Origin: Tritrichomonas musculus
Taxonomy: Eukaryota; Parabasalia; Tritrichomonadida; Tritrichomonadidae
DNA: 64,000 nucleotides
Direction: 5' to 3'
Assembly: GCA_039105265.1 (NCBI GenBank)
Contig: JAPFFF010000044.1
Location: forward strand, 372,001 to 436,000
The position numbers and the translations under genes were made by a program. Under the pieces are notes generated by a model that saw nothing but the letters and a program-made list of their open reading frames with translations, did no database searches and was not told where the DNA came from. Shown one piece after another: positions 10,187-18,243 of the stretch; position 1 is the stretch's first letter; every line of letters begins with the position of its first letter.

Positions 10187-10807
10187 TTAAATACAAATTT
10201 TGAGTGATATCGAGTGTCTTATGAGCTCAGTCCATACATGGTTATATCCATATTTCAACTCATTGGATACCCCGTTTTTGGACACCAATATCTTATCAAT
10301 TTTCATGTACTTCGAGTTTGAAACACAACCAGTGCACCCACTGTCCTCATTGATGACCAGCTCAACCTTGTCAGCCTTAGTGAGTATCTTAATGAGCTCC
10401 ATCAGCGTGTTGCTATGACACACTAGGTAGTTGTTCATCCTCAGTGGATTGGTCTCATAGATATTCAGCAATATCTCGAGGAATTTATTTTTGGTACCCA
10501 AGTCGTCAGTGTCGAGGTCTAATGATCGATCGATTGTCGAAGACTCAGGGAACATAGTTTTTTTCGGAGGACTGTTTATTGGAGCAACTGATGGATATGG
10601 ACCAGTTGTCGAGGGTGTAGTAAAATTTGCATCCTGTGTGCCATTTTGCGTATATCCCATTTGGGGTTGTATCTGTGGGACTTGAGGGTATGATACCGGT
10701 TGAACTGGTGGAGGTCTATTCGCGGCGATCTTAATATTCACATTCTGCTCTTGCTTAACACTCGCATCATTCTCACTTGATAGAATTCTAGCCTTATGGA
10801 GAGACAT
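10187..10807 (-). CDS. p206, conserved Maverick protein with a C-terminal Cys motif (element A)
   Basis: 206 residues. I use the ATG at 10807 because the upstream extension would need a TTG start. The N-terminus (KARILSSENDAS-KQEQN) and the C-terminal half (KNKFLEILLNIYETNPLRMN, SNTLMELIKILTKADKVELV, CTGCVSN) match the 189-aa protein of element B (19284-19853); the middle is a variable Pro/Gln-rich linker. The CxxC pair is kept in both. No known domain is recognised. It lies between the capsid gene and the small membrane protein, so a structural or assembly role is plausible. The decamer TATTTTTGCA lies 8 bases upstream of the ATG on the coding strand (10816-10825). Confidence 0.75.
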   Translation of the reverse strand: MSLHKARILSSENDASVKQEQNVNIKIAANRPPPVQPVSYPQVPQIQPQMGYTQNGTQDANFTTPSTTGPYPSVAPINSPPKKTMFPESSTIDRSLDLDTDDLGTKNKFLEILLNIYETNPLRMNNYLVCHSNTLMELIKILTKADKVELVINEDSGCTGCVSNSKYMKIDKILVSKNGVSNELKYGYNHVWTELIRHSISLKICI

Positions 10808-10815
10808 TTCCAAAG

Positions 10816-10825
10816 TGCAAAAATA
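10816..10825 (-). promoter_or_regulatory. TATTTTTGCA motif upstream of p206
   Basis: Exact decamer on the coding strand, 8 bases before the start codon. The same decamer precedes the integrase genes of A and B and the p192 gene of C. Confidence 0.45.
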
Positions 10826-10849
10826 TTTTTACCACTAATGCCATATTTC

Positions 10850-12952
10850 TTATGCCATTTCTGGATCAACTTGTGAGCCAGCTGGTGATTCATCATCGAT
10901 ATATTCAAGGCCATCGAGTGAGAGCTTGAAGTAGGTGTCTCTGCATAAACAGAGTTGTACAGGTGGTGGTCTAACAATGGCTCCACTTGGTTCGATAATC
11001 TTGTAATATGTATCATTATCACCAGTGAATATTGGTTGACCATTGACTTGTATTTGGATATTGCCTTTGCCACCATCTAAGCCATCATAACAGTATCCAG
11101 CAGATGCACGTTCAGTTTGGACATTGAATACAAATGATGTGGCATCACTCAATGTATTTCGATATCGGACACCGTTTTCATCGTTCTTGGGCATGGTGAA
11201 GCTATCTTCGAATTCCTTTGAACATTGGAGTGTGATACCATCGAGGTCTCCAGCAGTTAATTGGCTTTCGAAGAATCTGGCGCCAATGGTACTGACATTC
11301 TCATCTGGGAAGTTCTTACCACCGATATTCAAAAAGCAGTTTTGGTAAACCGGATTCTCAAATACAGTCAAATCATTGTGGTGCTTGGGGAACAACAATG
11401 ACATGCTTGTGACATTGATTAATGGGATATTCAATGTAGACTTGATTCCGTTAGCGGCAGCTGCAATTGGGAATGCATGGTAATCGACCTTTTGAGATGG
11501 GATTACTAGGCCTTCACGTAATATGGATTCAATGCTTGCACGAGTGGCTTCACAAACACCATAACCTTGCATGTTGGACTTACAGAGAGTGATGGTCATT
11601 CGGTTAACGGTGAGTGTTGCTGGTTGTGATGAATATGTTTCACTCAAGATTTGCTTTCTAGCACCATGATATTCACTCATGATGTGGTTAGCAGATTTAG
11701 CAACGGTCTTCTCGATTTGCCATACATAGTACTTGCCATCATTGTGTTGCAAAGCTGGTTTGGTGTAATCAGGATTGGCTAAACATATTTCTTCATCAGT
11801 GGCAGTTGGCTTGAGGTCCAATTTAGCAAACTCATCTGCTGTATAGCTGAAATACATGACAAGATCCTGTGCGATATCATCATAAGTATATGAACCATCA
11901 CTTTGGAAATTGTATTGTTCACCAATTCTGTATCTAAGCTTATATTTGATTGGAGCTGGAGTTGGACTTGGACTTGGACTTGGTGATGGTTCTGGCTTAT
12001 CTTCTTCTTCAGGAGATGGGTCTGGAGTTGGAGATGGTGAAGGTCCTGGAGTTGGTGAAGGTCCTGGAGTTGGTGAAGGAGATGGTGATGGTGTTCCTGG
12101 TCCTGGGATGATAGCCTCATTACTGATTTGAGTGAATTGGTGTTTGAGATGTCCATGAGCTTTGATTTGTTTGAGTTTATCGAGTTCCTCTGGGGATACA
12201 GTATCATTATCTTCTAGGAATGCCTTGGCTTCAGCAACCGTGTATGGGTCAATGGCAGCCCAAACAAGACCAGCTGGACTGACTTGGAATCTAATGGATA
12301 AATCACCAATGATTCCGTTAGGGAATAAATCGAATGCCTGTAATGCAAGCAAGTCATCAAATGGTACATTCAAGTCGAATTCAGTTGTGGTCTTACCACC
12401 ATCCTTGAAGCTATTGAGATTAACGTATGAACCAGCATGAGTTTGACTGTAATTGCTGATGTTCTCCCATAAGCTGTGAACGAATCTGCGACGCATCTTC
12501 TCAGTCTCTGGCTTCAAAACCGAGTATAGGAAGCCCTCGCGAATGCATTCATTTTGCTGATATCCGACATTGACATTGTTATGGAGAATCTCGAGCCTGT
12601 CGAATAATTGGTTCGAGGACTTAAATCCGACAAACAGTTTATAGAAGTTATTTGGATCATTGATCTCTTGCAATTTGGCCAAATCGGTGTTCAATTGCAA
12701 ATCGAGTTTGATGTGGAATGTGAGGAAGCCTTTGTCGATATCGCTAATGAAGTGGTCGGGGTGAGTTAATGAAATCTGTGAGTACTGGCCTTGGTGAAAT
12801 GGGGCTGGCTGGTCATGGCAATCGACAGTTCTAAATGAGAAGCTTCTGGTACCGTCATTCACATTGATGATATTTCGCATCTTCTGGAATGTGTCATTGA
12901 CATTCCCAACCTCGTATTTCAAATTGTGAGCTCTTTCGTTCCTGTATCTCAT
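10850..12952 (-). CDS. Major capsid protein, double jelly-roll type (element A)
   Basis: 700 residues from the ATG at 12952, chosen because homologues start MRYRNER/MLYRNER there. The conserved N-terminal half includes FSFRTVDCHDQPAPFHQGQYSQISLTHPD and FNLNVPFDDLLALQAFDLFPNGIIGDLSIRF-like blocks, and the C-terminal half includes NRMTITLCKSNMQGYGVCE and TLNIPLINVTSM. The length and beta-rich sequence fit the capsid protein of Mavericks. Between about residues 281 and 435 is an insert: a Pro/Ser/Thr-rich linker (PSPSPTPGPSPTPG) then a domain unlike that of elements B and C, probably a surface-exposed loop. The gene is divergent from the 83-aa protein with 47 bp between starts. The family assignment is from recall of Maverick capsid proteins, not a search. 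Confidence 0.85.
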   Translation of the reverse strand: MRYRNERAHNLKYEVGNVNDTFQKMRNIINVNDGTRSFSFRTVDCHDQPAPFHQGQYSQISLTHPDHFISDIDKGFLTFHIKLDLQLNTDLAKLQEINDPNNFYKLFVGFKSSNQLFDRLEILHNNVNVGYQQNECIREGFLYSVLKPETEKMRRRFVHSLWENISNYSQTHAGSYVNLNSFKDGGKTTTEFDLNVPFDDLLALQAFDLFPNGIIGDLSIRFQVSPAGLVWAAIDPYTVAEAKAFLEDNDTVSPEELDKLKQIKAHGHLKHQFTQISNEAIIPGPGTPSPSPSPTPGPSPTPGPSPSPTPDPSPEEEDKPEPSPSPSPSPTPAPIKYKLRYRIGEQYNFQSDGSYTYDDIAQDLVMYFSYTADEFAKLDLKPTATDEEICLANPDYTKPALQHNDGKYYVWQIEKTVAKSANHIMSEYHGARKQILSETYSSQPATLTVNRMTITLCKSNMQGYGVCEATRASIESILREGLVIPSQKVDYHAFPIAAAANGIKSTLNIPLINVTSMSLLFPKHHNDLTVFENPVYQNCFLNIGGKNFPDENVSTIGARFFESQLTAGDLDGITLQCSKEFEDSFTMPKNDENGVRYRNTLSDATSFVFNVQTERASAGYCYDGLDGGKGNIQIQVNGQPIFTGDNDTYYKIIEPSGAIVRPPPVQLCLCRDTYFKLSLDGLEYIDDESPAGSQVDPEMA

Positions 12953-12999
12953 TTTGTATCTTGGAAAAAAGCTTGAAATCACATTTTTGTATATACCAA

Positions 13000-13251
13000 A
13001 TGGGTATTGGCATCTTCAAGAAGATTAAGAACGCTTTCAAGAACGTCGGCAGTAAGCTCAAGAATGCAGCTCAAACTGTCATCCGCAATATCCCAAGGGC
13101 AGTTGATATTGGAAAGGGGATCATCAATAGGATCAAGCCAATCGCCGACTTCATACCAGGTGTTGGACCAGTTGTAGACACCATCAGCACTGGACTCAAT
13201 TACGTAAGCAAAGCTAATGATATAGGCAAATCCATACTGGACAAGGTTTGA
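13000..13251 (+). CDS. Cationic amphipathic 83-aa protein, pVI-like candidate (element A)
   Basis: Starts MGIGIFKKIKNAFKNVGSKL, a strongly basic amphipathic helix, followed by a Pro/Gly/Val-rich centre (IADFIPGVGPVVDTI) and a second amphipathic helix. Homologues are at 20785-21039 (B, 84 aa) and 62524-62775 (C, 83 aa). The gene is always head-to-head with the capsid gene. Size, charge and neighbourhood resemble the small internal membrane-active capsid proteins of adenovirus-like virions, but that is inference from properties, not from aligned homology. ATTTTTGTATATACCAA precedes the ATG. I prefer the ATG at 13000 because homologues start there. Confidence 0.7.
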   Translation: MGIGIFKKIKNAFKNVGSKLKNAAQTVIRNIPRAVDIGKGIINRIKPIADFIPGVGPVVDTISTGLNYVSKANDIGKSILDKV

Positions 13252-13301
13252 TCATCATAGAATATCCACATACATATGAATATATTTTTGTCCGTTTTGA
13301 A

Positions 13302-13736
13302 ATGAATTGCGATATCAGGGTTATTAATGATAACAAGATGGAGCAACGCACATTCAACTCAGTAGAGGAGTTCGATCTGTTCTACCAGAAGTACAAGGAC
13401 ATGTTCAATGAGAAGACCACCAATTACCTCAATAAAACCTACAAAATAATCACACCCGAATGCGAGTACAGGATTACCAAACGCACTGGCAAGGATGGCT
13501 CCAGTAATGTGTTTCTCAAGAAGATCGCCAAGCAAGCCGATAGTGACAACATGGTGGAGATCCAATTTGCAAGCATTCGAGCTGACATCAATGCATTGCA
13601 GTCAACAGTTGATGAATACACCAAACGGATTACCACTCTGGAGAACACCATTGGCGTGATCACCACAAAAATAAATCAACTCACCAATACTGTGAATGAG
13701 TGTACTGATGCAGTGAACAGTCTCCTGAGGCATTAG
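13302..13736 (+). CDS. Coiled-coil protein, 144 aa (element A)
   Basis: The N-terminal half is conserved in B (20338-20733) and C (62012-62473): TFNSVEEFDLFYQKYKD, NYLNKTYKIITPECEYRITK. The C-terminal half has heptad-like hydrophobic spacing (INALQSTVDEYTKRITTLENTIGVITTKINQL), predicting a coiled coil that may trimerise. The ATG at 13302 is preferred to one at 13248 because TATTTTTGTCCGTTTTGAA precedes it. The gene follows the 83-aa protein on the same strand and ends tail-to-tail (4-base overlap) with p75. No family recognised; a minor virion component is plausible from position. Confidence 0.7.
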   Translation: MNCDIRVINDNKMEQRTFNSVEEFDLFYQKYKDMFNEKTTNYLNKTYKIITPECEYRITKRTGKDGSSNVFLKKIAKQADSDNMVEIQFASIRADINALQSTVDEYTKRITTLENTIGVITTKINQLTNTVNECTDAVNSLLRH

Positions 13737-13960
13737 ATCTTGGAATTATTTGGGATTACCTGGTGATTGAGTGAGTGGTGTAGAGTTGATGATGTTGACT
13801 TAATGATTGGGTCATGCACAACACACCCCTTATCTTCATATTTTGGGACTGTGGGTTTGGTACAACTCATAGTTCGCCTACTTCGCATGTGACGTTCCAG
13901 GTGATTGAAATACGTGAGCCCATTTGAATCTCTTAATACACGGCGTTCCTCGAATGACAT
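13733..13960 (-). CDS. p75, small basic conserved protein (element A)
   Basis: 75 residues rich in Arg, His and Ser (ERRVLRDSNGLTYFNHLERHMRSRRT) with a central PTVPKYEDKG segment. Homologues are in C (61788-62015, nearly identical) and B (20103-20336, sharing PTVKKYEEKGN and the final LNHSV). In all three elements it lies between the coiled-coil gene and p77 and points the same way relative to them. Function unknown; the basic character would suit nucleic-acid binding, which is a guess. Confidence 0.65.
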   Translation of the reverse strand: MSFEERRVLRDSNGLTYFNHLERHMRSRRTMSCTKPTVPKYEDKGCVVHDPIIKSTSSTLHHSLNHQVIPNNSKI

Positions 13961-13995
13961 TTAATCTTGAAAAAACACTTTTTTTTCATATCTAA

Positions 13996-14229
13996 ATGAC
14001 TGAATTGGGAGAATACAAGAAGGAGATTCCAGAGCTTAAGCGTATCAAACATGATCTCAAGGAGAAGTGCTATATGTATAAGGGCCACCTCAATAACATC
14101 AAAGGGGGTATGCTGGGTAGCAATGGACTAGCCGTTCGTGAATCACTGATTGAGGATATCAATAGTCTGAAGGAGAAGGTCGCCAAACTCGAGAATGAGC
14201 TCGCTGAATTATCAAGCGATAACCGCTAA
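13996..14229 (+). CDS. p77, coiled-coil protein (element A)
   Basis: 77 residues: a basic N-terminal helix (KKEIPELKRIKHDLKEKC), a conserved centre GGMLGSNGLAVRESLIEDIN, and a C-terminal heptad run (LKEKVAKLENELAEL). C carries an almost identical copy (61520-61753) and B a homologue (19857-20087). It is head-to-head with p75, starts 35 bp apart. The conserved MLGSNGLA-RESLIEDINSLK core is the strongest evidence that it is a true gene. Function unknown, probably oligomeric. The 3' side carries the palindromic repeat unit described separately. Confidence 0.7.
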   Translation: MTELGEYKKEIPELKRIKHDLKEKCYMYKGHLNNIKGGMLGSNGLAVRESLIEDINSLKEKVAKLENELAELSSDNR

Positions 14230-14314
14230 ATATGGGGTCGACGGGATTTCCCGCAGACCCAGATTTCATGGAGATAACCGCTAAATATGGGGTGTGGTAG
14301 AATTCTACCAGACC
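14217..14314. repeat. Palindromic repeat unit downstream of p77 (element A)
   Basis: Two direct copies of GATAACCGCTAAATATGGGG (from 14217 and 14273), each followed by a hairpin. Hairpin 1 (14235-14260) has arms GGGTC/GACCC enclosing GGG-ATTT-CCC. Hairpin 2 (14291-14314) encloses the 16-base palindrome TGGTAGAATTCTACCA. Between them lies CAGATTTCATGGAGATAACC. Related units occur at 44853, 52081 and 61431. They could act as 3' processing or termination signals, or be selfish repeats. Confidence 0.75.
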
Positions 14315-14326
14315 GATTGAGACCAC

Positions 14327-14336
14327 TATTTTTGCA
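14327..14336 (+). promoter_or_regulatory. TATTTTTGCA motif upstream of the element A integrase
   Basis: Exact decamer 6 bases before the ATG at 14343, followed by CATTAA. The closely related integrase gene of C has the CATTAAATG part but lacks the ATTTTT tract. Confidence 0.45.
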
Positions 14337-14342
14337 CATTAA

Positions 14343-15569
14343 ATGACCGACAACAGGAAATCGTTCAAGATATTCGACAATGAGTACAATTCGCTGCTCA
14401 AGTACCCATTCAAATCCAAGATATCGAAATTGGACCCATCACAGTTCATCATCAACCCAGAAACTCATCATGAGCCATTCGTGAAGGACTTCAAATTGAA
14501 ATCATGCAGTCCCTATTCAAAACCGGATTTCTCATTGGAACCCGGATGCTGGGAAGTCGATTTGATGTTTGCGAATTACACCACAAGGGCTAATGGAACC
14601 GAGTCCGTGGTAGTCCATGAAACCATTTACCTCATCATGGTGAATGTCAACACACGGTATCTAATTGTGGAACCACTTAAGAACAGACTAGCTGATACCA
14701 TCAAGACTGCATACACCAAAATCATTCTTGAGAAATATGATGACTTCAAATTCAATACCATCAAATGCGATGGTGAGAATAACCTACTCAAAGTGCTTGA
14801 TATACTTGGCCGCTACAATCCATCCAGAAGTAAATATAGAGGTACCAAAAACGTGTTGATTGACCGTAATGCAGTGATTGTCGATAAATCCAAACACAAC
14901 AACGCTCACAAAATCGTTGATGCAACCATCAGGACACTCCGTAATGCATTCGGTTTAGATAATCGTCGGATTGGAGACCCATACCTGATGCAACAGATGG
15001 TACACTTCTATAACAACACACCACATCGGTCTCTACGAATGCCCAATCCCAATTATCCAGGTGATGGAACCCAATATGACCCGTATCTAGCAAGGGTACC
15101 AAAGTGGATATACTACACACCCAATCAAATGCAGCACAACCCAGATTTGGAATGGAGATACATCAGGGATTGCCAACGGCGGCTACGTCGAGTCAAAAAT
15201 AATATGCAAATGGGTGGACTACTGAGCTATCGCAAGGGGAATATCATATTGGTCCATTACGATACATCCAAAACTGAGAAGAAGCATGAGAAGCATAGGC
15301 GCATATTCAATGAGATTGCCGAATTCATTAGATACCATAATGGGAACGTCGAATGTAAACTGCTGAAGCCATATCGTAGATTCCAGTTGAATGATGATAA
15401 TCAAGCAGGAACTGCGTTCTATGTACCGTATACCAAAACCAAAACTGGTCGAACGCCTAAGACTGATGATGAGCGAGCTACCGTAACTATCCCCATTATG
15501 TATACCCGATTCGTGGCACCCAATTATGCATCACTAGGTAAAGCCTATAAGCAGTACTTTGCTATCTAA
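14343..15569 (+). CDS. Retroviral-type integrase (element A)
   Basis: 408 residues. The catalytic core shows EVDLMFANY (first Asp), NTIKCDGENN (second Asp) and HKIVDATIRTLRNAFGL, where most rve integrases have VER-x-NRTLR; the third acidic residue therefore appears to be Asp instead of Glu. YNNTPHRSLRMPNP follows, typical of the family. The C-terminal part (YRKGNIILVHYD, FNEIAEFIRYHNGNVECKLL) looks like a small SH3-like DNA-binding domain. No N-terminal zinc finger is evident. The enzyme would insert the linear element into DNA with the 6-bp target duplication seen for element B. The copy in C differs by only a few residues. p110 starts 3 bases after its stop. Confidence 0.88.
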   Translation: MTDNRKSFKIFDNEYNSLLKYPFKSKISKLDPSQFIINPETHHEPFVKDFKLKSCSPYSKPDFSLEPGCWEVDLMFANYTTRANGTESVVVHETIYLIMVNVNTRYLIVEPLKNRLADTIKTAYTKIILEKYDDFKFNTIKCDGENNLLKVLDILGRYNPSRSKYRGTKNVLIDRNAVIVDKSKHNNAHKIVDATIRTLRNAFGLDNRRIGDPYLMQQMVHFYNNTPHRSLRMPNPNYPGDGTQYDPYLARVPKWIYYTPNQMQHNPDLEWRYIRDCQRRLRRVKNNMQMGGLLSYRKGNIILVHYDTSKTEKKHEKHRRIFNEIAEFIRYHNGNVECKLLKPYRRFQLNDDNQAGTAFYVPYTKTKTGRTPKTDDERATVTIPIMYTRFVAPNYASLGKAYKQYFAI

Positions 15570-15572
15570 TAA

Positions 15573-15905
15573 ATGCCAAAGCGCTATTTCCATACACAGA
15601 CCACCGAGTTTAAGCTACCTGAGGACTTCATATATAGTCGCAATAAGAAGTACATCGTAGTGCAGTATGTGGGAGCTATCCTGAATAAGACCATCATCGG
15701 TGATTTGATGGTACACTCGGATATTGTTGAATTTGACCCATACTGTGACCACTTCATAATGCTAGCCAACAGACGGCAAACCAAGTATCGCAAATATGAG
15801 ATGCTCAATAGGACCAAGCGGGATTTCAAAATATGGTTCACAGACCTGTATGGTAATGAGATAAAACCAGATGCATTCGTGCTATCATGCTTGCTAATCT
15901 ATTGA
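15573..15905 (+). CDS. p110, conserved small protein (element A)
   Basis: 110 residues, beta-rich, identical to the copy in C (59854-60186) and clearly homologous to that of B (24855-25184). Conserved blocks are EFKLPEDFIYSRNKKYIVVQYVG, GDLMVHSDIV, CDHFIMLANRRQTKYRKYE and IWFTDLYGNEI, ending SCLLIY. The final W-F-T-D-x-x-G-N-x-I...L-I-Y pattern resembles the last strands of small jelly-roll or penton-type proteins, so a minor capsid role is possible but uncertain. It follows the integrase by 3 bases in all three elements (TAATAAATG junction in A), pointing to linked expression. Confidence 0.75.
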   Translation: MPKRYFHTQTTEFKLPEDFIYSRNKKYIVVQYVGAILNKTIIGDLMVHSDIVEFDPYCDHFIMLANRRQTKYRKYEMLNRTKRDFKIWFTDLYGNEIKPDAFVLSCLLIY

Positions 15906-15943
15906 CCACAGTATGGCCCATATAGGAGTTTATTTTTGGGTAA

Positions 15944-16877
15944 ATGAGTAAACATTATGATCATGAGACTAATACCCTCTCGATAGAACCCGGACAATAT
16001 GATAATTTATATAAAAACAATGCTATAGATCAAATAACTATTAGTCCAAATGGTCACACCATTTATATAATACCTCACGTGATAATACCACCACCATTTG
16101 TACGTAACTTCTTTGCTCGAAAAGAGCCTGATGAGGATGGTATCGGAATTAAGTCTATAAAATATTACTTCTGTTTGTCAAATTCGTATGATGCGGATTA
16201 TATATGGACTTGGGAAAACTCATTCGATAAAGATGTTGTTTATCTAGAGAAGTTCCCAGGGGACCGTCCAGATCGACTAACTGATAATATGAATATATGT
16301 TTGCCAGTTAAATATTTCGAGGTAAACATTGTTAATAAAGTTCGGCTAACAGTTGGGCGGAGTAGCGACGTAGGATTTTATATCCCATTATTGGCTGAAG
16401 AGAGTGACCAAATACCCACTGTGAATATTGTTCAAAACACTCGTGTATATCACAGCCCTAATAAGTCCAGACAAAGTGAGAAGAATATTGAGTTTGCATT
16501 TGCCAAAAAACCCACAAATGCACCTCGTCCAAAACCCCTCCCACCACCACCAGGTGTAACGCCAATTACAACTGAACAACGTATTAATGATATACGCAAA
16601 CAGCCCAAGGTTGATGGCAATGGTGTATATCGTTCGACGGATATTCGGCCTGCAACCGCACCAATTACTCTAGCTAAGAAAAATGGTGATAAGCAGGAAT
16701 ATCGCGTAAAATATGAAACACAATATGACCTGGTTAGAAATATTCGAAATAGACTACAGCAAAGCAAGCTCGATTTCGAGGCCATAAGTAATCCAAGCAT
16801 ACAATCATCAGCTAGGGTTCTAACACCAAACAAGAGTCAAAACCGAATTGCTAGCAAACCGCGTGATAGAATACGTG
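15944..16877 (+). pseudogene. Surface-type protein of element A, N-terminal part; split by element B
   Basis: The frame opens at 15944 and runs into element B's left terminal repeat at 16878 (the open frame continues there to 17098 only by chance). Its true continuation is at 38334 on the other side of B: with the element and one TACGTG copy removed, the two parts share one frame of 489 codons. The N-terminal 170 residues look beta-rich (SIEPGQYDNLYKNNAIDQIT, TIYIIPHVIIPPP); the rest is Pro/Lys-rich and probably disordered (PRPKPLPPPPGVTPI). The upstream sequence through TTTATTTTTGGGTAAATG is shared with C, yet the protein after the start codon is unrelated to C's gene. It occupies the slot filled by p481 in B. 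A surface-exposed virion role is inferred. Confidence 0.8.
16872..16877. repeat. Target-site duplication of element B, left copy (TACGTG)
   Basis: The six bases TACGTG directly precede the left terminal repeat of B and recur directly after the right one at 38328-38333. Maverick/Polinton elements are known for 6-bp duplications. Confidence 0.95.
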
Positions 16878-17102
16878 AGGAGGATATATTCGTGCGACGT
16901 GAGTATCAGATAATTTTTTTCGTACTTGACCTAATATTTTTAAACCAAATCTCTACACAATCTAGAACCCATTATACCTTCTATATGAGAAAAATCCGAT
17001 TTTCATATACAACCTACAACATCACAATAATAATACAAAATTCAAAAAATAATTATTTTCAAATTTTTTATATTTTTTATTTTCATATTACACACTAAAA
17101 AT
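16878..17102 (+). repeat. Left terminal inverted repeat of element B (225 bp)
   Basis: Begins AGGAGGATATATTCGTGCGA and ends with CACACTAAAAAT. It is the reverse complement of 38103-38327 over its whole length as far as I can compare by eye. The inner end coincides with the start codon of p210 (17101), so the repeat must carry that gene's promoter. Confidence 0.95.
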
Positions 17103-17733
17103 GACTTATAATGAAAAACAAAGAAAAATATACGAAAACAAATTACGAGAATCTATGTTAAAAGAAGATTGTATACTTACTTCTAAATATGAGAATTGTA
17201 ATAAATTAGTTCATTATACATATAAAAATCTTGATTATGCAGTTAAGCCTACAAGATGGAATTCTGGTGTAAGACCACATTTTGCAAAATGTATTCGCTA
17301 TACTCATGAACATATAGCACAATTATTTGAAAAAGAAGGTTGTAAATTATTAACTCAATATAAGAACCAAAAATCAAGATTAACATATGAATATAATGGA
17401 AAAACATATAAAGTTATATATAATGATTGGAAATTTTATAACTGTAGACCTCATTTAGGACAAATTCATACATATTTTACAGAAGAATTAGATAAAAAAG
17501 AAATACAGAAAAATAAAAGAGAATTAAAGAAAGAACTAGCTAAAATTGAAATGCAGAAAAATATAAGAAAATTAAAGAAAGAATTAGAAGAAATAGAAGG
17601 ATTAGATAATAAGAAAATAGAAGATATATTGAAAGAAATAGAAGAAGAATATTTGAAAAAAATAGAAGATATGTTTAAAGAGATAACAGAAGATACAGAA
17701 ATAGTAAAGAAAGAAATAAAAGAAGAAGAATAA
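17101..17733 (+). CDS. p210, two-repeat protein with coiled-coil tail (element B)
   Basis: 210 residues. Residues about 20-60 and 75-120 form two diverged copies of a motif with an initial KEDC/KEGC, CILTSKYEN / CKLLTQYKN, an aromatic strand (VHYTYKNLDY / LTYEYNGKTY) and a W..GVRPHF / W..CRPHLG ending. This layout recalls the short DNA-binding or nuclease-associated repeats found in large DNA viruses, but I cannot name the family. The C-terminal 90 residues are a charged coiled coil (KKELEEIEGLDNKKIEDILKEI). The ATG is at the inner edge of the terminal repeat, so expression must start inside the repeat. No counterpart is visible in A. Confidence 0.7.
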   Translation: MTYNEKQRKIYENKLRESMLKEDCILTSKYENCNKLVHYTYKNLDYAVKPTRWNSGVRPHFAKCIRYTHEHIAQLFEKEGCKLLTQYKNQKSRLTYEYNGKTYKVIYNDWKFYNCRPHLGQIHTYFTEELDKKEIQKNKRELKKELAKIEMQKNIRKLKKELEEIEGLDNKKIEDILKEIEEEYLKKIEDMFKEITEDTEIVKKEIKEEE

Positions 17734-17790
17734 AAAACTTAAACTTTATTTTTGTATTTATTATTTTTATTTTTTACTTTTATTACAAAA

Positions 17791-18243
17791 ATGAGAAATA
17801 TGAAAGTATTTGAATATGTTAATAACCTTATTCAATTATTACAAGATCCAAATAAGTTTAATGATTGTGATTTTTCTATCTTATGTGATAAATATCCGGT
17901 TTTAATAGGAAGAAATAGTTTTAGAGCTCGAGTTTTGTATGTTTCACTCAAAAATAAAGAAGGAGAAATAACAAGATTATATCCAGATAAGTTAAAAGAA
18001 TTAGATTTTGAGTATATCAATATAACATCTAATTTAAGAAGAAGAATATCAATGAATTTACAAGAATTTTTCATTAATGGTAATACTGAATTACAAGAAT
18101 ATAAAGAGAATAGTTACTTTAATTATAGTATTGAAAAAGCTAATTCAGAAACAAAAAAATTAATTGAACAATTAAGACAAAAATATAATATAGAATCTTA
18201 TGATTTATTTGTGGGTAAACATCAAGATCTTATACTCGAATAA
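17791..18243 (+). CDS. p150-type conserved protein (element B)
   Basis: 150 residues from the ATG at 17791; a longer frame to 17752 would need a TTG start. Conserved with the broken copy in A: FEYVNNLIQLL, FSILCDKYP, ARVLYVSLKN, LYPDKLKEL, MNLQEFFINGNTE, FNYSIEKAN and LFVGKHQDLIL. Mixed alpha/beta, no recognised domain, no membrane segment. It ends tail-to-tail with the ATPase gene with a 14-base overlap of the coding ends, a layout also kept (4 bases) in A. The intact B copy is the reference that shows the A copy is frameshifted. Confidence 0.75.
   Translation: MRNMKVFEYVNNLIQLLQDPNKFNDCDFSILCDKYPVLIGRNSFRARVLYVSLKNKEGEITRLYPDKLKELDFEYINITSNLRRRISMNLQEFFINGNTELQEYKENSYFNYSIEKANSETKKLIEQLRQKYNIESYDLFVGKHQDLILE

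Noticed and set aside
11910-12131. Gly-rich plus-strand frame
   Set aside because: Antisense of the PSPSPTPG linker in A's capsid gene.
15944-17098. A single 384-codon gene
   Set aside because: The last ~73 codons lie in the terminal repeat of element B; the real continuation is at 38334.
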